From assembly GCF_003028855.1 (NCBI RefSeq), contig NZ_CP028324.1, positions 1,674,001-1,738,000 on the forward strand: a stretch of DNA of 64,000 bases. Direction: 5' to 3'. The DNA is from Pseudoduganella armeniaca (GTDB lineage Bacteria > Pseudomonadota > Gammaproteobacteria > Burkholderiales > Burkholderiaceae_D). Under the pieces are notes generated by a model. The model was not told where the DNA came from. It did not search any database and worked only from the letters and a program-made list of their open reading frames with translations. This document shows positions 1-8,825 of this stretch, piece after piece. A program made the position numbers and the translations under genes. Numbering within the stretch: the stretch's first letter is position 1; each line of letters opens with the position of its first letter.

Positions 1-715
1 CGTAGTGCACGTCAACGGCCACGAGGTGCCGTTCCCCGAGCTGGTACAGAAGGCCTACCTGGCGCGCGTGCAGCTGTGGTCCGACGGCTTCTACGCCACC
101 CCGGGCTTGCACTGGGACCCGAAGACGATGACGGGCCACCCGTTCTCCTACTATGCCTATGGCGCGGCGGTGTCGGAAGTGGTCGTCGATACGCTGACGG
201 GCGAATGGAAGCTGCTGCGCGCGGACGCGCTGTACGACGCCGGCGCCTCGCTCAATCCCGCCATCGACATCGGCCAGGTCGAGGGCGCGTTCATCCAGGG
301 CACGGGCTGGCTGACGACCGAGCAGCTGTGGTGGAACGACGCGGGCAAGCTGATGACGCACGCGCCGTCCACCTACAAGATTCCCGGCATCTCCGACTGC
401 CCGGAAGACTTCCGTGTGCGCCTGTTCGACAACCGCAACGTCGAGGACAGCATCCACCGCTCCAAGGCGACGGGCGAACCGCCACTGCTGTTGCCATTCT
501 CCGTATTCTTCGCCATCCGCGACGCGATCTCCAGCGTGGGCGAGCACCGGGTCAATCCGCCGCTGAACGCGCCCGCGACCAGCGAGGAAATCCTCAAGGC
601 GATCGACGCGGTGCAGGCTGCGTCAGCGCATTCCGGGACTGTCCCGGATTCCTCTGACGCCCGGCAAGCCGCCGCGCCGGAAAACTCCGGGACAGTCCCG
701 GAAAAGTCTGCATGA
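1..715 (+). CDS. xdhB: Xanthine dehydrogenase, molybdenum-binding subunit XdhB (C-terminal part, cut by window edge)
   Basis: The reading frame is open from the window edge, so this is the C-terminal ~237 residues of the large molybdopterin subunit that oxidises hypoxanthine and xanthine to urate. The TGEPPLLLPFSVFFAIRDAI stretch (bases ~469-528) is the family signature and contains the active-site glutamate of the GEPP motif. Upstream are the cofactor-contacting segments typical of the xanthine oxidase family (DIGQVEGAFIQGTGWLTTEQ). The last ~30 residues are not family sequence: they are translated from two copies of a palindromic repeat (632-648 and 686-702) and read SGTVPDS and NSGTVPE. 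The TGA overlaps the ATG of xdhC by four bases, so the two are translationally coupled. Identification is secure; the tail is the odd part. Confidence 0.95.
   Translation, partial: VVHVNGHEVPFPELVQKAYLARVQLWSDGFYATPGLHWDPKTMTGHPFSYYAYGAAVSEVVVDTLTGEWKLLRADALYDAGASLNPAIDIGQVEGAFIQGTGWLTTEQLWWNDAGKLMTHAPSTYKIPGISDCPEDFRVRLFDNRNVEDSIHRSKATGEPPLLLPFSVFFAIRDAISSVGEHRVNPPLNAPATSEEILKAIDAVQAASAHSGTVPDSSDARQAAAPENSGTVPEKSA
632..702. repeat. Two 17-bp palindromes inside the 3' end of xdhB
   Basis: The palindrome TCCGGGACWGTCCCGGA occurs at 632-648 (centre T) and 686-702 (centre A), 54 bp apart, both read in the same frame within the last codons of xdhB. A third identical copy lies at 4573-4589 between two hairpins downstream of the adenosine deaminase gene. 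Seen directly; the interpretation that repeat DNA has extended the coding region is inference. Confidence 0.85.
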
Positions 716-1698
716 ACGACTGGCTGACGGCGACCGCCGGGCCGGCGGTGCTGGTCACGGTCGCGCGGGTGGAAGGGTCCAGCCCGCGCGCGACCGGCAC
801 CAAGATGCTGGTGACGGCGCACAGCCAGCTGGACACCATCGGCGGCGGTCACCTCGAGCTCAAGGCCGTAGAGATCGCGCGGGCCATGCTGGCGCGCGGC
901 GACGCGTCCGTGCAGTACGAGCGCTTTCCGCTCGGCCCCAGCCTGGGGCAGTGCTGCGGCGGCGTCGTCTGGCTGGCGTTCGAGCCGGTCGATGCCGAAC
1001 TGGCGCAAGTGCTGGAAACGCTGCGCACGCGACGTCGTGACGACAGCGTGCGCATCACCGCCATCGAGGGTAAGCCCGCGTGCGCGCTGTTCGACGCTGC
1101 CGGCGGCAGGATCGCCGGCAGTGCGGATGCCGCATTCTTCGCGACGGCGCAGGCCGGCCTGCACGCCGATGCCGATGGCCGCCGCTGGCTGGTCGATCCG
1201 ATCCTCGCGCCGCGCGCCCACGTGCTGCTGTTCGGCGCCGGCCACGTCGGCGCCGCCATCGTGCGCGCGCTGGCGGAGCTGCCGTGCAGCGTGACGTGGG
1301 TGGACGAGCGTGACGACATGTTCCCGGCGCAGGTGCCGGACAACGTCACGATCGAAGTGACGGACACGCCGGAAACACTGGTCGCGGCCGCGCCGCCGGG
1401 CGCCAGCTACCTCGTCATGACGCACAGCCACGCGCTCGACCAGCGCCTGTGCGAAGCCATCCTGGCGCGCGCACAAGTCGGCTGGTTCGGCCTGATCGGC
1501 TCGAAAACCAAGCGGGCCCAATTCGAAAGCCGCATGGCGGCGCGCGGCATCGATCCGGCGCGCATCGCCACGATGGTGTGCCCGATCGGCCTGCCGGGTA
1601 TCATCGACAAGGCGCCGCCCGTCATTGCCGCTTCCGTCGCGGCCCAATTACTGATCGAGTGGCAGGCGCAAGCCGCCGCTCAACCCCAAGAGAACTGA
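712..1698 (+). CDS. xdhC: Xanthine dehydrogenase accessory protein XdhC
   Basis: 328-residue XdhC, the chaperone that binds molybdenum cofactor, promotes its sulfuration and inserts it into XdhB. It shows the N-terminal XdhC domain with the conserved cysteine pair in GQCCGG (residues ~79-84). The C-terminal Rossmann-like half starts at VLLFGAGHVGAAIV (~170-183) and ends with the family segments MTHSHALDQ, GLIGSKTKRAQFE and CPIGLPGI. The ATG overlaps the xdhB stop (ATGA), and the guanine deaminase starts only two bases after its stop, so xdhB-xdhC-guaD form a tight operon. Length and motifs are normal for the family. The Moco role is family knowledge. Confidence 0.95.
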   Translation: MNDWLTATAGPAVLVTVARVEGSSPRATGTKMLVTAHSQLDTIGGGHLELKAVEIARAMLARGDASVQYERFPLGPSLGQCCGGVVWLAFEPVDAELAQVLETLRTRRRDDSVRITAIEGKPACALFDAAGGRIAGSADAAFFATAQAGLHADADGRRWLVDPILAPRAHVLLFGAGHVGAAIVRALAELPCSVTWVDERDDMFPAQVPDNVTIEVTDTPETLVAAAPPGASYLVMTHSHALDQRLCEAILARAQVGWFGLIGSKTKRAQFESRMAARGIDPARIATMVCPIGLPGIIDKAPPVIAASVAAQLLIEWQAQAAAQPQEN

Positions 1699-1699
1699 T

Positions 1700-3010
1700 A
1701 TGCAGACAGCATCACCCGTGCAAGCCTACCGAGCCGGCTTGTTGCACTTCCACGCCGATCCGGCCTTCACGGAACACGCCCATGCGTGGCACGAAGACGG
1801 CCTGCTGATTGTCGCCGATGGCAAGGTCGTCGCGGCCGGCGATTACGCGCAGCTGGTCGCGACGCTGCCGCCGGATACAGCGGTGACGGACTACCGCGGC
1901 AAGGTCATCACGCCGGGCTTCATCGACGCGCACGTGCACTACCCGCAAACGGACATGATCGCCTCGCCGGCGCCGGGCCTGCTGCCCTGGCTGGAACAGT
2001 ACACGTTCCCAACCGAGCGCGCGTTTGCCGATCCGGCGCATGCTGCGGGCGTGGCCGAATTCTTCCTGGACGAGCTGCTGCGCTGCGGCACCACGACGGC
2101 GCTGGTCTATGCCACCGTGCACCCGCAGTCGGTGGACGCGTTCTTCACGGCCAGCGAAGCGCGCGGCCTGCGCATGATCGCCGGGAAGGTGCTGATGGAC
2201 CGTAACTGTCCCGACTTCTTGTGCGACACGGCGGAGCAGGGCGCGCGCGAGACGGAAGAGCTGATCCGGCGCTGGCACAAGCACGGCCGCTCGCTGTACG
2301 CGATCACGCCGCGCTTCGCGCCCACGTCCACCGAGGCGCTGATGGCGCTGGCGGGCGAATTGGCGCGCGCCTATCCCGACACCTACCTGCAAACGCACGT
2401 ATCGGAAAACGAGGACGAATGCCGCTGGGTCAAGCAGCTCTACCCGGAGGCGCGCAGCTACCTGGACGTGTACGACCGCTATGGCATGCTGCGCCCGCGC
2501 GCCGTGTTCGGCCACTGCATCTGGCTGGACGAAACGGATCGCGCGCGCCTGGCCGAGACGCGCGCGGCGGCGGCCGTATGCCCCACCTCGAACCTGTTCC
2601 TGGGCAGCGGCCTGTTCGACTTCGAGCGCGCCGACCGCGCCGGCATGCTGATGGCGCTGGCCACCGACGTGGGCGCCGGCACGTCGTTCTCGATGTTGCA
2701 AACGATGAATGAAGCCTATAAAGTAGCGCGCTTGAAGGGCAGCTACCTGCCGGCATTGCGCATGTTCTACCTGTCCACCCTGGGCGCCGCGCGCAGCCTG
2801 CACCTGGACGACACGATCGGCAGTTTCGCGGCCGGGCGCGAGGCGGACTTCATCGTCCTCGATCCTCGGGCCACGCCGCTGCTGGCGCGCCGCAGCGCCA
2901 ACACGGACAGCCTGGAAGAGCTGCTGTTCGCGCTGGCGCTGCTGGGCGACGACCGCGCCATCGCCGCGACGTATTCGGCCGGCCGGCGGGTGCACGTGCG
3001 GCAGGGCTGA
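1700..3010 (+). CDS. guaD: Guanine deaminase
   Basis: 436-residue amidohydrolase that converts guanine to xanthine and ammonia, feeding xanthine dehydrogenase next door. The zinc site is complete: HVH at residues 78-80 in PGFIDAHVHYPQTD, His in LQTHVSENEDE (~233), His in FGHCIWLDE (~272) and Asp in ATDVGAGTSFS (~323). The PQTD and PGLLPWLEQYTFPTE segments are characteristic of guanine deaminase rather than of chlorohydrolases. It begins two bases after the xdhC stop, which supports co-transcription. Cytoplasmic, with no signal peptide. High confidence. Confidence 0.95.
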   Translation: MQTASPVQAYRAGLLHFHADPAFTEHAHAWHEDGLLIVADGKVVAAGDYAQLVATLPPDTAVTDYRGKVITPGFIDAHVHYPQTDMIASPAPGLLPWLEQYTFPTERAFADPAHAAGVAEFFLDELLRCGTTTALVYATVHPQSVDAFFTASEARGLRMIAGKVLMDRNCPDFLCDTAEQGARETEELIRRWHKHGRSLYAITPRFAPTSTEALMALAGELARAYPDTYLQTHVSENEDECRWVKQLYPEARSYLDVYDRYGMLRPRAVFGHCIWLDETDRARLAETRAAAAVCPTSNLFLGSGLFDFERADRAGMLMALATDVGAGTSFSMLQTMNEAYKVARLKGSYLPALRMFYLSTLGAARSLHLDDTIGSFAAGREADFIVLDPRATPLLARRSANTDSLEELLFALALLGDDRAIAATYSAGRRVHVRQG

Positions 3011-3038
3011 CCCTCCCTCAACGAACCGGGACCGTCCA

Positions 3039-4496
3039 ATGCAGAAAAAACACATCGCCGCCGCCGTCATGGCCGCCCTTGCCTTCGGCGCCCACGCCGC
3101 CAGCAACGAAGACATCGTCAAGCGCCACTTCGCCACCCTGGTGGGCGCGCAGCCGAAGACGGCCGAACTGACGATGTTCCTGACGATGATGCCGAAGGGC
3201 GGCGACCTGCACCACCATTACTCGGGCGCGATCTACGCCGAGCAGTACCTGGAGTGGGTCGACAAGCAGGGCTGGTGCGTCAGCAAGACCAACTTCCGCA
3301 TCAATACCGACAAGACGGTGGTCGCGGCCGAGCAGGCCAAGCCGGGGCCGCTGCGCAACTGCGTCTCCGGCAGCGACCTGGTGGCGGACAACAACGCCTA
3401 CCGCGCGCTGCTGCAGAAGTGGTCTACCCTGGACTTCTACAACCATGGCGCCGACCAGCTGCCGCCTGACCAGACCTTCTTCGACACCTTCGGCTACTTT
3501 GGCCCGGTCGCCTCGACCAATGCCAGCGAAGGCCTGCGCACGCTGAAGGCGCGGGCGATTGCCGAGAACCTGTCGTATATCGAGACGATTTTCGAGCTGG
3601 CCCCGATCACGGCGGACGCGGAGTTCGACAAGCTGGTGCAGTCGCCCGGCTTCGATTCCGGCAAGCTCGATGCCGCATTGACCGCGCTGGCCGCGCGCCT
3701 GGAGGCCGATCCCGCTTTCGCCAAGGGTGTCGCCGATTACGTCGCCAACGTGCAGGCCAGCAGCGCCGGCATCGACGACGAGCAGTTCACGATGCGCTAC
3801 CAGCCTTACGTGCTGCGCTTCCTGTCGCCATCCGTGGTGTTCTCGCAGATGCTGGCCAGCTTCAAGCTGGCCAAGGCGGACCCGCGCATCGTTGGCGTCA
3901 ACATCGTGGGGCAGGAAAGCCTGAACGTATCGATGCGCGACTACAGCCTGCACATGCGCATGTTCAAGTTCCTCAAGTCGAAGTATCCGGACGTGAAGAC
4001 GGCACTGCACGCGGGCGAGCTGAAACTGGGCATCGTGCCGCCGGAAGGGCTGACCTTCCACATCGGCGAGGCCGTGCAGGTCGCGGGCGCCGACCGCATC
4101 GGCCACGGCATCGACATCGCGCACGAGAAGGACGCGCTGGGTGTGCTGCGCACGATGCGCGCGCGCAAGGTGCCGGTCGAGGTCAACCTGACCAGCAATG
4201 AGTTCATCCTGGGCGTCAAGGGTGCCGAGCATCCGGTCGAGTTGTACCGCAAGCATGGCGTGCCGTTCGTCATCTCGACGGACGACGCGGGCGTGACGCG
4301 GCATAACCTGTCGAACGAATACGTGCTGTTCGCCACGCGCTACAAGACGGATTATGCGGAAGTGAAGAAGCTGTCGTACGACAGCATCCGCTACAGCTTC
4401 CTGGCCGAGGGCGACAAGCAGCGGCTGATCAAGCAGCTCGACAGCCGCTTCGCGAAGTTCGAGGCGGATATCGCCCGCTCGTTGGCCAAGCAGTGA
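3039..4496 (+). CDS. Exported adenosine deaminase (ADGF/CECR1-like)
   Basis: 485 residues, much longer than the ~330-residue cytoplasmic Add enzymes, with a clear Sec signal peptide (MQKKHIAAAVMAALAFGAHAA, cleavage near residue 21). Zinc and catalytic motifs of the adenosine deaminase fold are present: LHHHYSGA (His 58-60), TALHAGELKLG (His ~324, Glu in HAGE), RIGHGIDIA and ISTDDAGV (Asp ~415-416). Deamination of adenosine or deoxyadenosine to inosine outside the cytoplasm would fit a scavenging role. It lies 28 bp after guaD and is followed by a repeat cluster that closes the operon. The extra length between the first two motifs matches the secreted ADGF-type enzymes; substrate range is inferred. 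Confidence 0.88.
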   Translation: MQKKHIAAAVMAALAFGAHAASNEDIVKRHFATLVGAQPKTAELTMFLTMMPKGGDLHHHYSGAIYAEQYLEWVDKQGWCVSKTNFRINTDKTVVAAEQAKPGPLRNCVSGSDLVADNNAYRALLQKWSTLDFYNHGADQLPPDQTFFDTFGYFGPVASTNASEGLRTLKARAIAENLSYIETIFELAPITADAEFDKLVQSPGFDSGKLDAALTALAARLEADPAFAKGVADYVANVQASSAGIDDEQFTMRYQPYVLRFLSPSVVFSQMLASFKLAKADPRIVGVNIVGQESLNVSMRDYSLHMRMFKFLKSKYPDVKTALHAGELKLGIVPPEGLTFHIGEAVQVAGADRIGHGIDIAHEKDALGVLRTMRARKVPVEVNLTSNEFILGVKGAEHPVELYRKHGVPFVISTDDAGVTRHNLSNEYVLFATRYKTDYAEVKKLSYDSIRYSFLAEGDKQRLIKQLDSRFAKFEADIARSLAKQ

Positions 4497-4520
4497 CGAC
4501 TCCGCAGCGCGTCCAGGCTT

Positions 4521-4651
4521 GGGGTCTGTCCCTTCGGGACTGACCCCGGTTTTCCATATTGCCTCGGACGACTCCGGGACAGTCCCGGAATCTCCGGAAA
4601 GCCTATCCGCTAACGAATAAAACCGGGGTCAGTCCCAGAGGGACAGACCCC
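4521..4651. repeat. Composite inverted repeat: two compact GGGGTC hairpins around a 17-bp palindrome
   Basis: A hairpin at 4521-4547 (GGGGTCTGTCCC, loop TTC, GGGACTGACCCC) is followed by GGTTTT. Its mirror copy lies at 4625-4651, preceded by AAAACC. Between them sits TCCGGGACAGTCCCGGA (4573-4589), the same palindrome as in xdhB. The two hairpins are inverted relative to each other, so the ~130-bp block is itself a large inverted repeat. It begins 24 bp after the adenosine deaminase stop and may act as an operon-end structure; that role is inference. Confidence 0.85.
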
Positions 4652-4690
4652 AAGCTCGTCTGTTCGTGGCGTTCGTGCTTTAGAAGATAG

Positions 4691-4727
4691 CAAAAAAATA
4701 TCCCGGCAGCCCCCGCCGCCGGGATAT
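4691..4727 (-). terminator. Intrinsic-terminator-like hairpin on the minus strand with no obvious upstream gene
   Basis: A 10-bp stem (ATATCCCGGC at 4698-4707 with GCCGGGATAT at 4718-4727) is flanked on its left by seven A residues (4692-4698). On the minus strand this reads as a GC-rich hairpin running into a T-tract. No minus-strand coding gene lies to its right before the TonB receptor at 5229, so it is an orphan terminator. Confidence 0.5.
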
Positions 4728-5063
4728 CCCCTTCCTCGGCATCTCTCCCGGCCATCCCAAAACCGGAAATCTTGCCTGCTCTTCTACTTAGTTCGACAAC
4801 TGTGTGGTCTAGGCGCTACAGTTTGTGGTACGCCTGCCACCGTTTTTCTATTTTCTAAATGAATCAATTTCACTTAGAAGAGCGTCATTTATAATGCCGG
4901 CGTCAGCCTACCCCGGGTAGCGAACCCACTCCTGTGTCATTTTTCAGTCGATTTATTGGTTGCGCATATAAATACGCTACCTAAATCGAATTTGTCACGA
5001 CTTTAGCCCTCATGCATAGTTGGCTGACAGCTATGCATTCTAGGCCTGAAGGTGCGCCACAGT
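4728..5063. other. Non-coding stretch upstream of the TonB receptor
   Basis: About 330 bp with no credible reading frame and lower GC than the flanking genes. A TATAAT box sits at 4890-4895 on the plus strand without a convincing -35. The palindromic stretch GTGGTACGCCTGCCAC lies near 4826. This could be an extended leader or promoter region of the receptor gene, or contain a small RNA. I see nothing definite. Confidence 0.4.
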
Positions 5064-5118
5064 TGTCACGAAACTGTCATAAAGATGTCATGTCCATGAC
5101 ATTGGGTACCGCTAGAAT
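5064..5118 (+). promoter_or_regulatory. Putative promoter/operator: three TGTCA boxes at 11-bp spacing, an inverted repeat and a -10 box
   Basis: TGTCA starts at 5064, 5075 and 5086, exactly one helical turn apart. The third box is the left arm of the perfect inverted repeat TGTCAT-GTCC-ATGACA (5086-5101). TAGAAT, a good -10 match, follows at 5113-5118, 111 bp before the receptor start. The phased boxes end where a -35 would be expected, which suggests an activator or repressor site. Layout is seen; the regulator is unknown. Confidence 0.5.
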
Positions 5119-5228
5119 CCCGGGTCGGCCAAGCAGATTGCAACACAAGTAAAGAGTGGTATCGACGATGCAACTTGCAATAACTGCATCGAACATGCCT
5201 AGAAAACAGTCCTTTTTGGGGTTAGATA

Positions 5229-8200
5229 ATGATGAATCACAAACGGCTCCGGCTCACGCAGATCGCGCTCAGCCTGTCCATCGCGCTGGCGTCGCTGCCG
5301 ACCGTCGCGCAGAACACGACCTCCGCCATCGGCGGCCGTGTGCTGGGCGCGGACGGTAATCCTGCCGCGGGCGCAACCGTCACCATTACGCACGTCGAAT
5401 CCGGTTCCGTCAGCAACGTGACGGCCGACGCGCAGGGTCGCTACGTCGCGCGTGGCCTGCGCGTGGGCGGTCCTTACACGATCACGATCGAAAAGAACGG
5501 CGTGACCGAGAAGCGTGAAAACGTCTTCGTCAACCTGGCCGAAACGGCCAGCGTCGATGCCCAGCTGGGCCAGCCGATGCAGACCGTCGTCGTCGCCGGC
5601 AGCACCGTGCGCAACGACCGCTTCTCGAAGACCACGATGGGCGCCGGTACCAATATCAGCGCGACCGAACTGGCGATCCAGGGCTCGATCAACCGCAACC
5701 TGCAGGATTACGCCCGTACCGACCCGCGCGTCTCGCAGACCGACAAGGAACGCGGCGAACTGTCCGTGGCCGGCCAGAACAGCCGCTACAACACCCTGAC
5801 CATCGACGGCGTGTCCGTCAGCGACACGTTCGGCCTGGAAGCCTCCGGCTCGCCGACGTCGAAGCAGCCGATCTCGATCGAAGCGATCCAGTCGGTGCAG
5901 GTCAACGTGGCCAATTACGACGTGACCCAGAAGGGCTACACCGGCGGCAACATCAACGCCGTCACGAAGTCCGGCACCAACAAGGTCAAGGGCAGCGTCT
6001 ACTACGTCTTCCGTAACGACAAGACCGTGGGTGACCGCTTCAATGCGGCCACCGGCGAATACTACGAACCGGCCAAGTTCAAGGAAACGACCAAGGGCGC
6101 CACCGTCGGCGGCCCGCTGATCAAGGACAAGCTGTTCATCTTCGCCAACTACGAGAAGCTGGAATCGACGCGTACCGCGCCGGCCTTCGGCCCGGTCGGC
6201 AGCGCGCTGACGAACGTGGCGATTACGCCGAACGCCATCGCCCAGGCACAGCAGATCGCCAAGAACCAATATGGCCTGGACGTCGGCAGCGATGTCGTGC
6301 CGGGCGGTACGATGCTGGACGTGACGGACAAACTGCTGAAATTCGACTGGAACATCAGCGACGACCACCGTGCCATGTTCCGCTGGTCGAAGACCGAGCA
6401 AACGGAACCCATCTTCCCGGGCCTGTCCTCGACCGGCCTGTCGCTGAACTCGTACTGGTACAACCAGGCCAAGGTCATCGAAACCAAGGTCGCCCAGCTG
6501 ACCTCCGACTGGACGCCGACCTTCTCGACCGAAGTCAAGCTGTCGGTACGTGACTATGACAGCGTGCCGAAGCTGAACTCGCAGCTGCCGCTGATCGGCC
6601 TGCGCTTCTCCGGCGCACTGCCGGCCGGTGCGCCTGCGGGCACGTCCACCAACGACCGCTTCCTGAACTTCGGCACGGAAAACAGCCGCCAGCGCAACGT
6701 GCTGGGCACGAAGACGGACGACTACTACGTCGGCGCCAACTGGCAGCTGGGCGCGCACGAAGTCAAGTTCGGCGCGGACTTCCAGAAGAACGAGATCTAC
6801 AACGCGTTCGTGCAGAACATCTACGGCAACTACACGTTTGCCTGCCAGCAGGGCATCGGCTATCAATTCCTGCCGCGTCAGGCGAACGGCCGTGAGGGCG
6901 TGCTGGGTTCGTGCGGCACCAACACGTCGGCCGCGGACATCGAAGCAGCCGTGCTGGAAAACTTCCGCCGAGGCCGTCCGGTGTCGTACCAGACGACGAT
7001 CGCCAATACCGGCTATACGCTCGATGACGCGGTCGCAAAATTCACGACGAAGAATACCGGCCTGTTCCTGCAGGACACGTGGACGGTCAACCCGCAGCTG
7101 ACGATCAGCGGTGGCGTGCGCGTGGACAGCATCGACGTCGGTTCGCGTCCGCTGGTCAACGCCGCCGTGGCCGCGCCGACCGTGGCGCGCACGACGCCGA
7201 CCGGCCGCCAGACCGGTGGTTTCGGCCTGGACAACACCAACACGTTCGACGGCCAGAAACTGTGGCAGCCGCGTTTCGGCTTCAACTACAACCTCGAGTC
7301 CGCTCGCCGCACCCAGGTGCGCGGCGGTATCGGCCTGTTCCAGGGTTCCGCGATGGCGGTCTGGCTGAGCAACCCGTTCCAGAACGCAGGCGTTGCAACG
7401 GCCGTGGCTGGCTGCGGCACCAGCGGCCTGTCGGCTTGCGACACGAATGGCGGCCTGTTCAGCTCGGACATCAACAACCAGCCGATTCCATCGACCGGGA
7501 AGCCTGCCGCATCGGTCGATATCCTGGCACCGGGCCTGCGCCAGCCGTCCGTCTGGAAAGCCAACCTGGCCGTCGATCACGAACTGCCATGGCAGAACCT
7601 GGTCGTCAGCGCGGAATACCTGAAGACCGACGTGCGTGATGCGATCTACTACCGCAACGTGAACATCGGCGAAGCGACCCGTATCGGTAGCGACGGCCGT
7701 GAGTTGTACTACACTGCGCAAGGCTACAACACCGATTGCTGGAACTCGACTGGTGCTCGCGTTACCACCGGCGGTTGCAACGGCTTGCGTGCCCGCTCCG
7801 GCGCCAACCTCAATTTCGCCAACGTGCTGGTCGCCACCAACACGAAGCAGGGCGGCAGCAACCTGGCCACCCTGTCGCTGAGCCGTCCGCTGATTTCCGG
7901 CCTGGGCTGGTCGGTGTCGTACACGTACACGGAATCGAAGGAAGTGTCGCCACTGACGTCGTCGACGTCGAACTCGAACTGGTCCGGCCGTTCGGTCTAC
8001 AACCCGAACGAGGAAGTCGTCGCCAACTCGAGCTACCTGGTCAAGGACCGCATCAACGCGGTGCTGAACTTCCGCAAGCGCTTCTTCGGCGCGTACAACA
8101 CGACCTTCGGCCTGTTCTACGAAGGCCGCTCGGGCAAGCCGTACAGCTGGACGTTCAACAACGACATGAACGGCGACGACCTGGCCGGCAACGACCTGAT

Positions 8201-8666
8201 GTACATCCCGTCGAAGTTCGGTTCGGGTGAAGTCGAGTTCCGCGGCGATTCGGCGACGAACCACGCCAACGAACAGAAGTTCTGGGCGATCGTCGACGGC
8301 AACCGTGCGCTGCGCAATTCGGCTGGCAAGGTCGTGGGCCGCAACACCAGCTTCGCACCGTGGACCAACACGTTCGACCTGCGCGTGTCGCAGGAAGTGC
8401 CGGGCTTCTGGCAGGGCCACAAGGGTGTCGTCACCTTCGACCTGTTCAACGTGGGTAACCTGCTGAACAAGAAGTGGGGCCGCATCAACGAGGTGCTGTT
8501 CCAGTCCAACGGCGCGCAAGCCCGTTCGTTCGTGGACTTCGCCGGTATCAACGCCCAGGGCAAGTACATCTACCAGGTGCGCGACAAGGTCGAGGACTTC
8601 GAAGTCCGCCAGACCAAGGGCGAATCGCAGTGGGCCCTGCAGGCGACCGTGAAGTACGAATTCTAA
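5229..8666 (+). CDS. TonB-dependent receptor, Oar-like, with N-terminal carboxypeptidase-regulatory-like domain
   Basis: 1145-residue outer-membrane transporter. Order of parts: signal peptide ending near LPTVAQ (residue ~25); a carboxypeptidase-regulatory-like beta-sandwich (~30-110, GGRVLGADGNPAAGATVTIT); a plug domain (~125-240, with GQNSRYNTLTIDGVSVSDTFG and GGNINAVTKSGTN); a long beta-barrel; and a terminal aromatic residue in VKYEF, as needed for barrel insertion. No substrate can be read from sequence. Its place between purine-base genes and secreted nuclease genes suggests uptake of nucleotides, nucleosides or oligonucleotides, which is inference. It is monocistronic: phased TGTCA boxes lie upstream and a strong terminator follows 26 bp after the stop. 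Two ATGs in tandem (5229 and 5232) are possible starts. Confidence 0.92.
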   Translation: MMNHKRLRLTQIALSLSIALASLPTVAQNTTSAIGGRVLGADGNPAAGATVTITHVESGSVSNVTADAQGRYVARGLRVGGPYTITIEKNGVTEKRENVFVNLAETASVDAQLGQPMQTVVVAGSTVRNDRFSKTTMGAGTNISATELAIQGSINRNLQDYARTDPRVSQTDKERGELSVAGQNSRYNTLTIDGVSVSDTFGLEASGSPTSKQPISIEAIQSVQVNVANYDVTQKGYTGGNINAVTKSGTNKVKGSVYYVFRNDKTVGDRFNAATGEYYEPAKFKETTKGATVGGPLIKDKLFIFANYEKLESTRTAPAFGPVGSALTNVAITPNAIAQAQQIAKNQYGLDVGSDVVPGGTMLDVTDKLLKFDWNISDDHRAMFRWSKTEQTEPIFPGLSSTGLSLNSYWYNQAKVIETKVAQLTSDWTPTFSTEVKLSVRDYDSVPKLNSQLPLIGLRFSGALPAGAPAGTSTNDRFLNFGTENSRQRNVLGTKTDDYYVGANWQLGAHEVKFGADFQKNEIYNAFVQNIYGNYTFACQQGIGYQFLPRQANGREGVLGSCGTNTSAADIEAAVLENFRRGRPVSYQTTIANTGYTLDDAVAKFTTKNTGLFLQDTWTVNPQLTISGGVRVDSIDVGSRPLVNAAVAAPTVARTTPTGRQTGGFGLDNTNTFDGQKLWQPRFGFNYNLESARRTQVRGGIGLFQGSAMAVWLSNPFQNAGVATAVAGCGTSGLSACDTNGGLFSSDINNQPIPSTGKPAASVDILAPGLRQPSVWKANLAVDHELPWQNLVVSAEYLKTDVRDAIYYRNVNIGEATRIGSDGRELYYTAQGYNTDCWNSTGARVTTGGCNGLRARSGANLNFANVLVATNTKQGGSNLATLSLSRPLISGLGWSVSYTYTESKEVSPLTSSTSNSNWSGRSVYNPNEEVVANSSYLVKDRINAVLNFRKRFFGAYNTTFGLFYEGRSGKPYSWTFNNDMNGDDLAGNDLMYIPSKFGSGEVEFRGDSATNHANEQKFWAIVDGNRALRNSAGKVVGRNTSFAPWTNTFDLRVSQEVPGFWQGHKGVVTFDLFNVGNLLNKKWGRINEVLFQSNGAQARSFVDFAGINAQGKYIYQVRDKVEDFEVRQTKGESQWALQATVKYEF

Positions 8667-8691
8667 GGTCCGCATGACTTAGTTTTACCGC

Positions 8692-8721
8692 AAGGCCGGC
8701 GAGCGATCGCCGGCCTTTTTT
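8692..8721 (+). terminator. Rho-independent terminator of the TonB receptor gene
   Basis: A 10-bp perfect stem AAGGCCGGCG (8692-8701) / CGCCGGCCTT (8708-8717), six-base loop, followed by a run of T (8716-8721). It lies 26 bp after the receptor stop codon. Confidence 0.9.
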
Positions 8722-8825
8722 CATGGGCGCCGCGCTCTGTAACACAAGGTTTCAGCCGCACATTTGCCGTGCAACGCGCCAGCTCCCGCCTGTACAATAA
8801 ACGGTTCAAGTTTCCTTCCCGCACC

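Noticed and set aside
5199..8675. 1158-codon open frame on the minus strand opposite the TonB receptor
   Set aside because: An antisense shadow of a GC-rich gene; the plus-strand frame has signal peptide, plug and barrel features, the minus frame has none.
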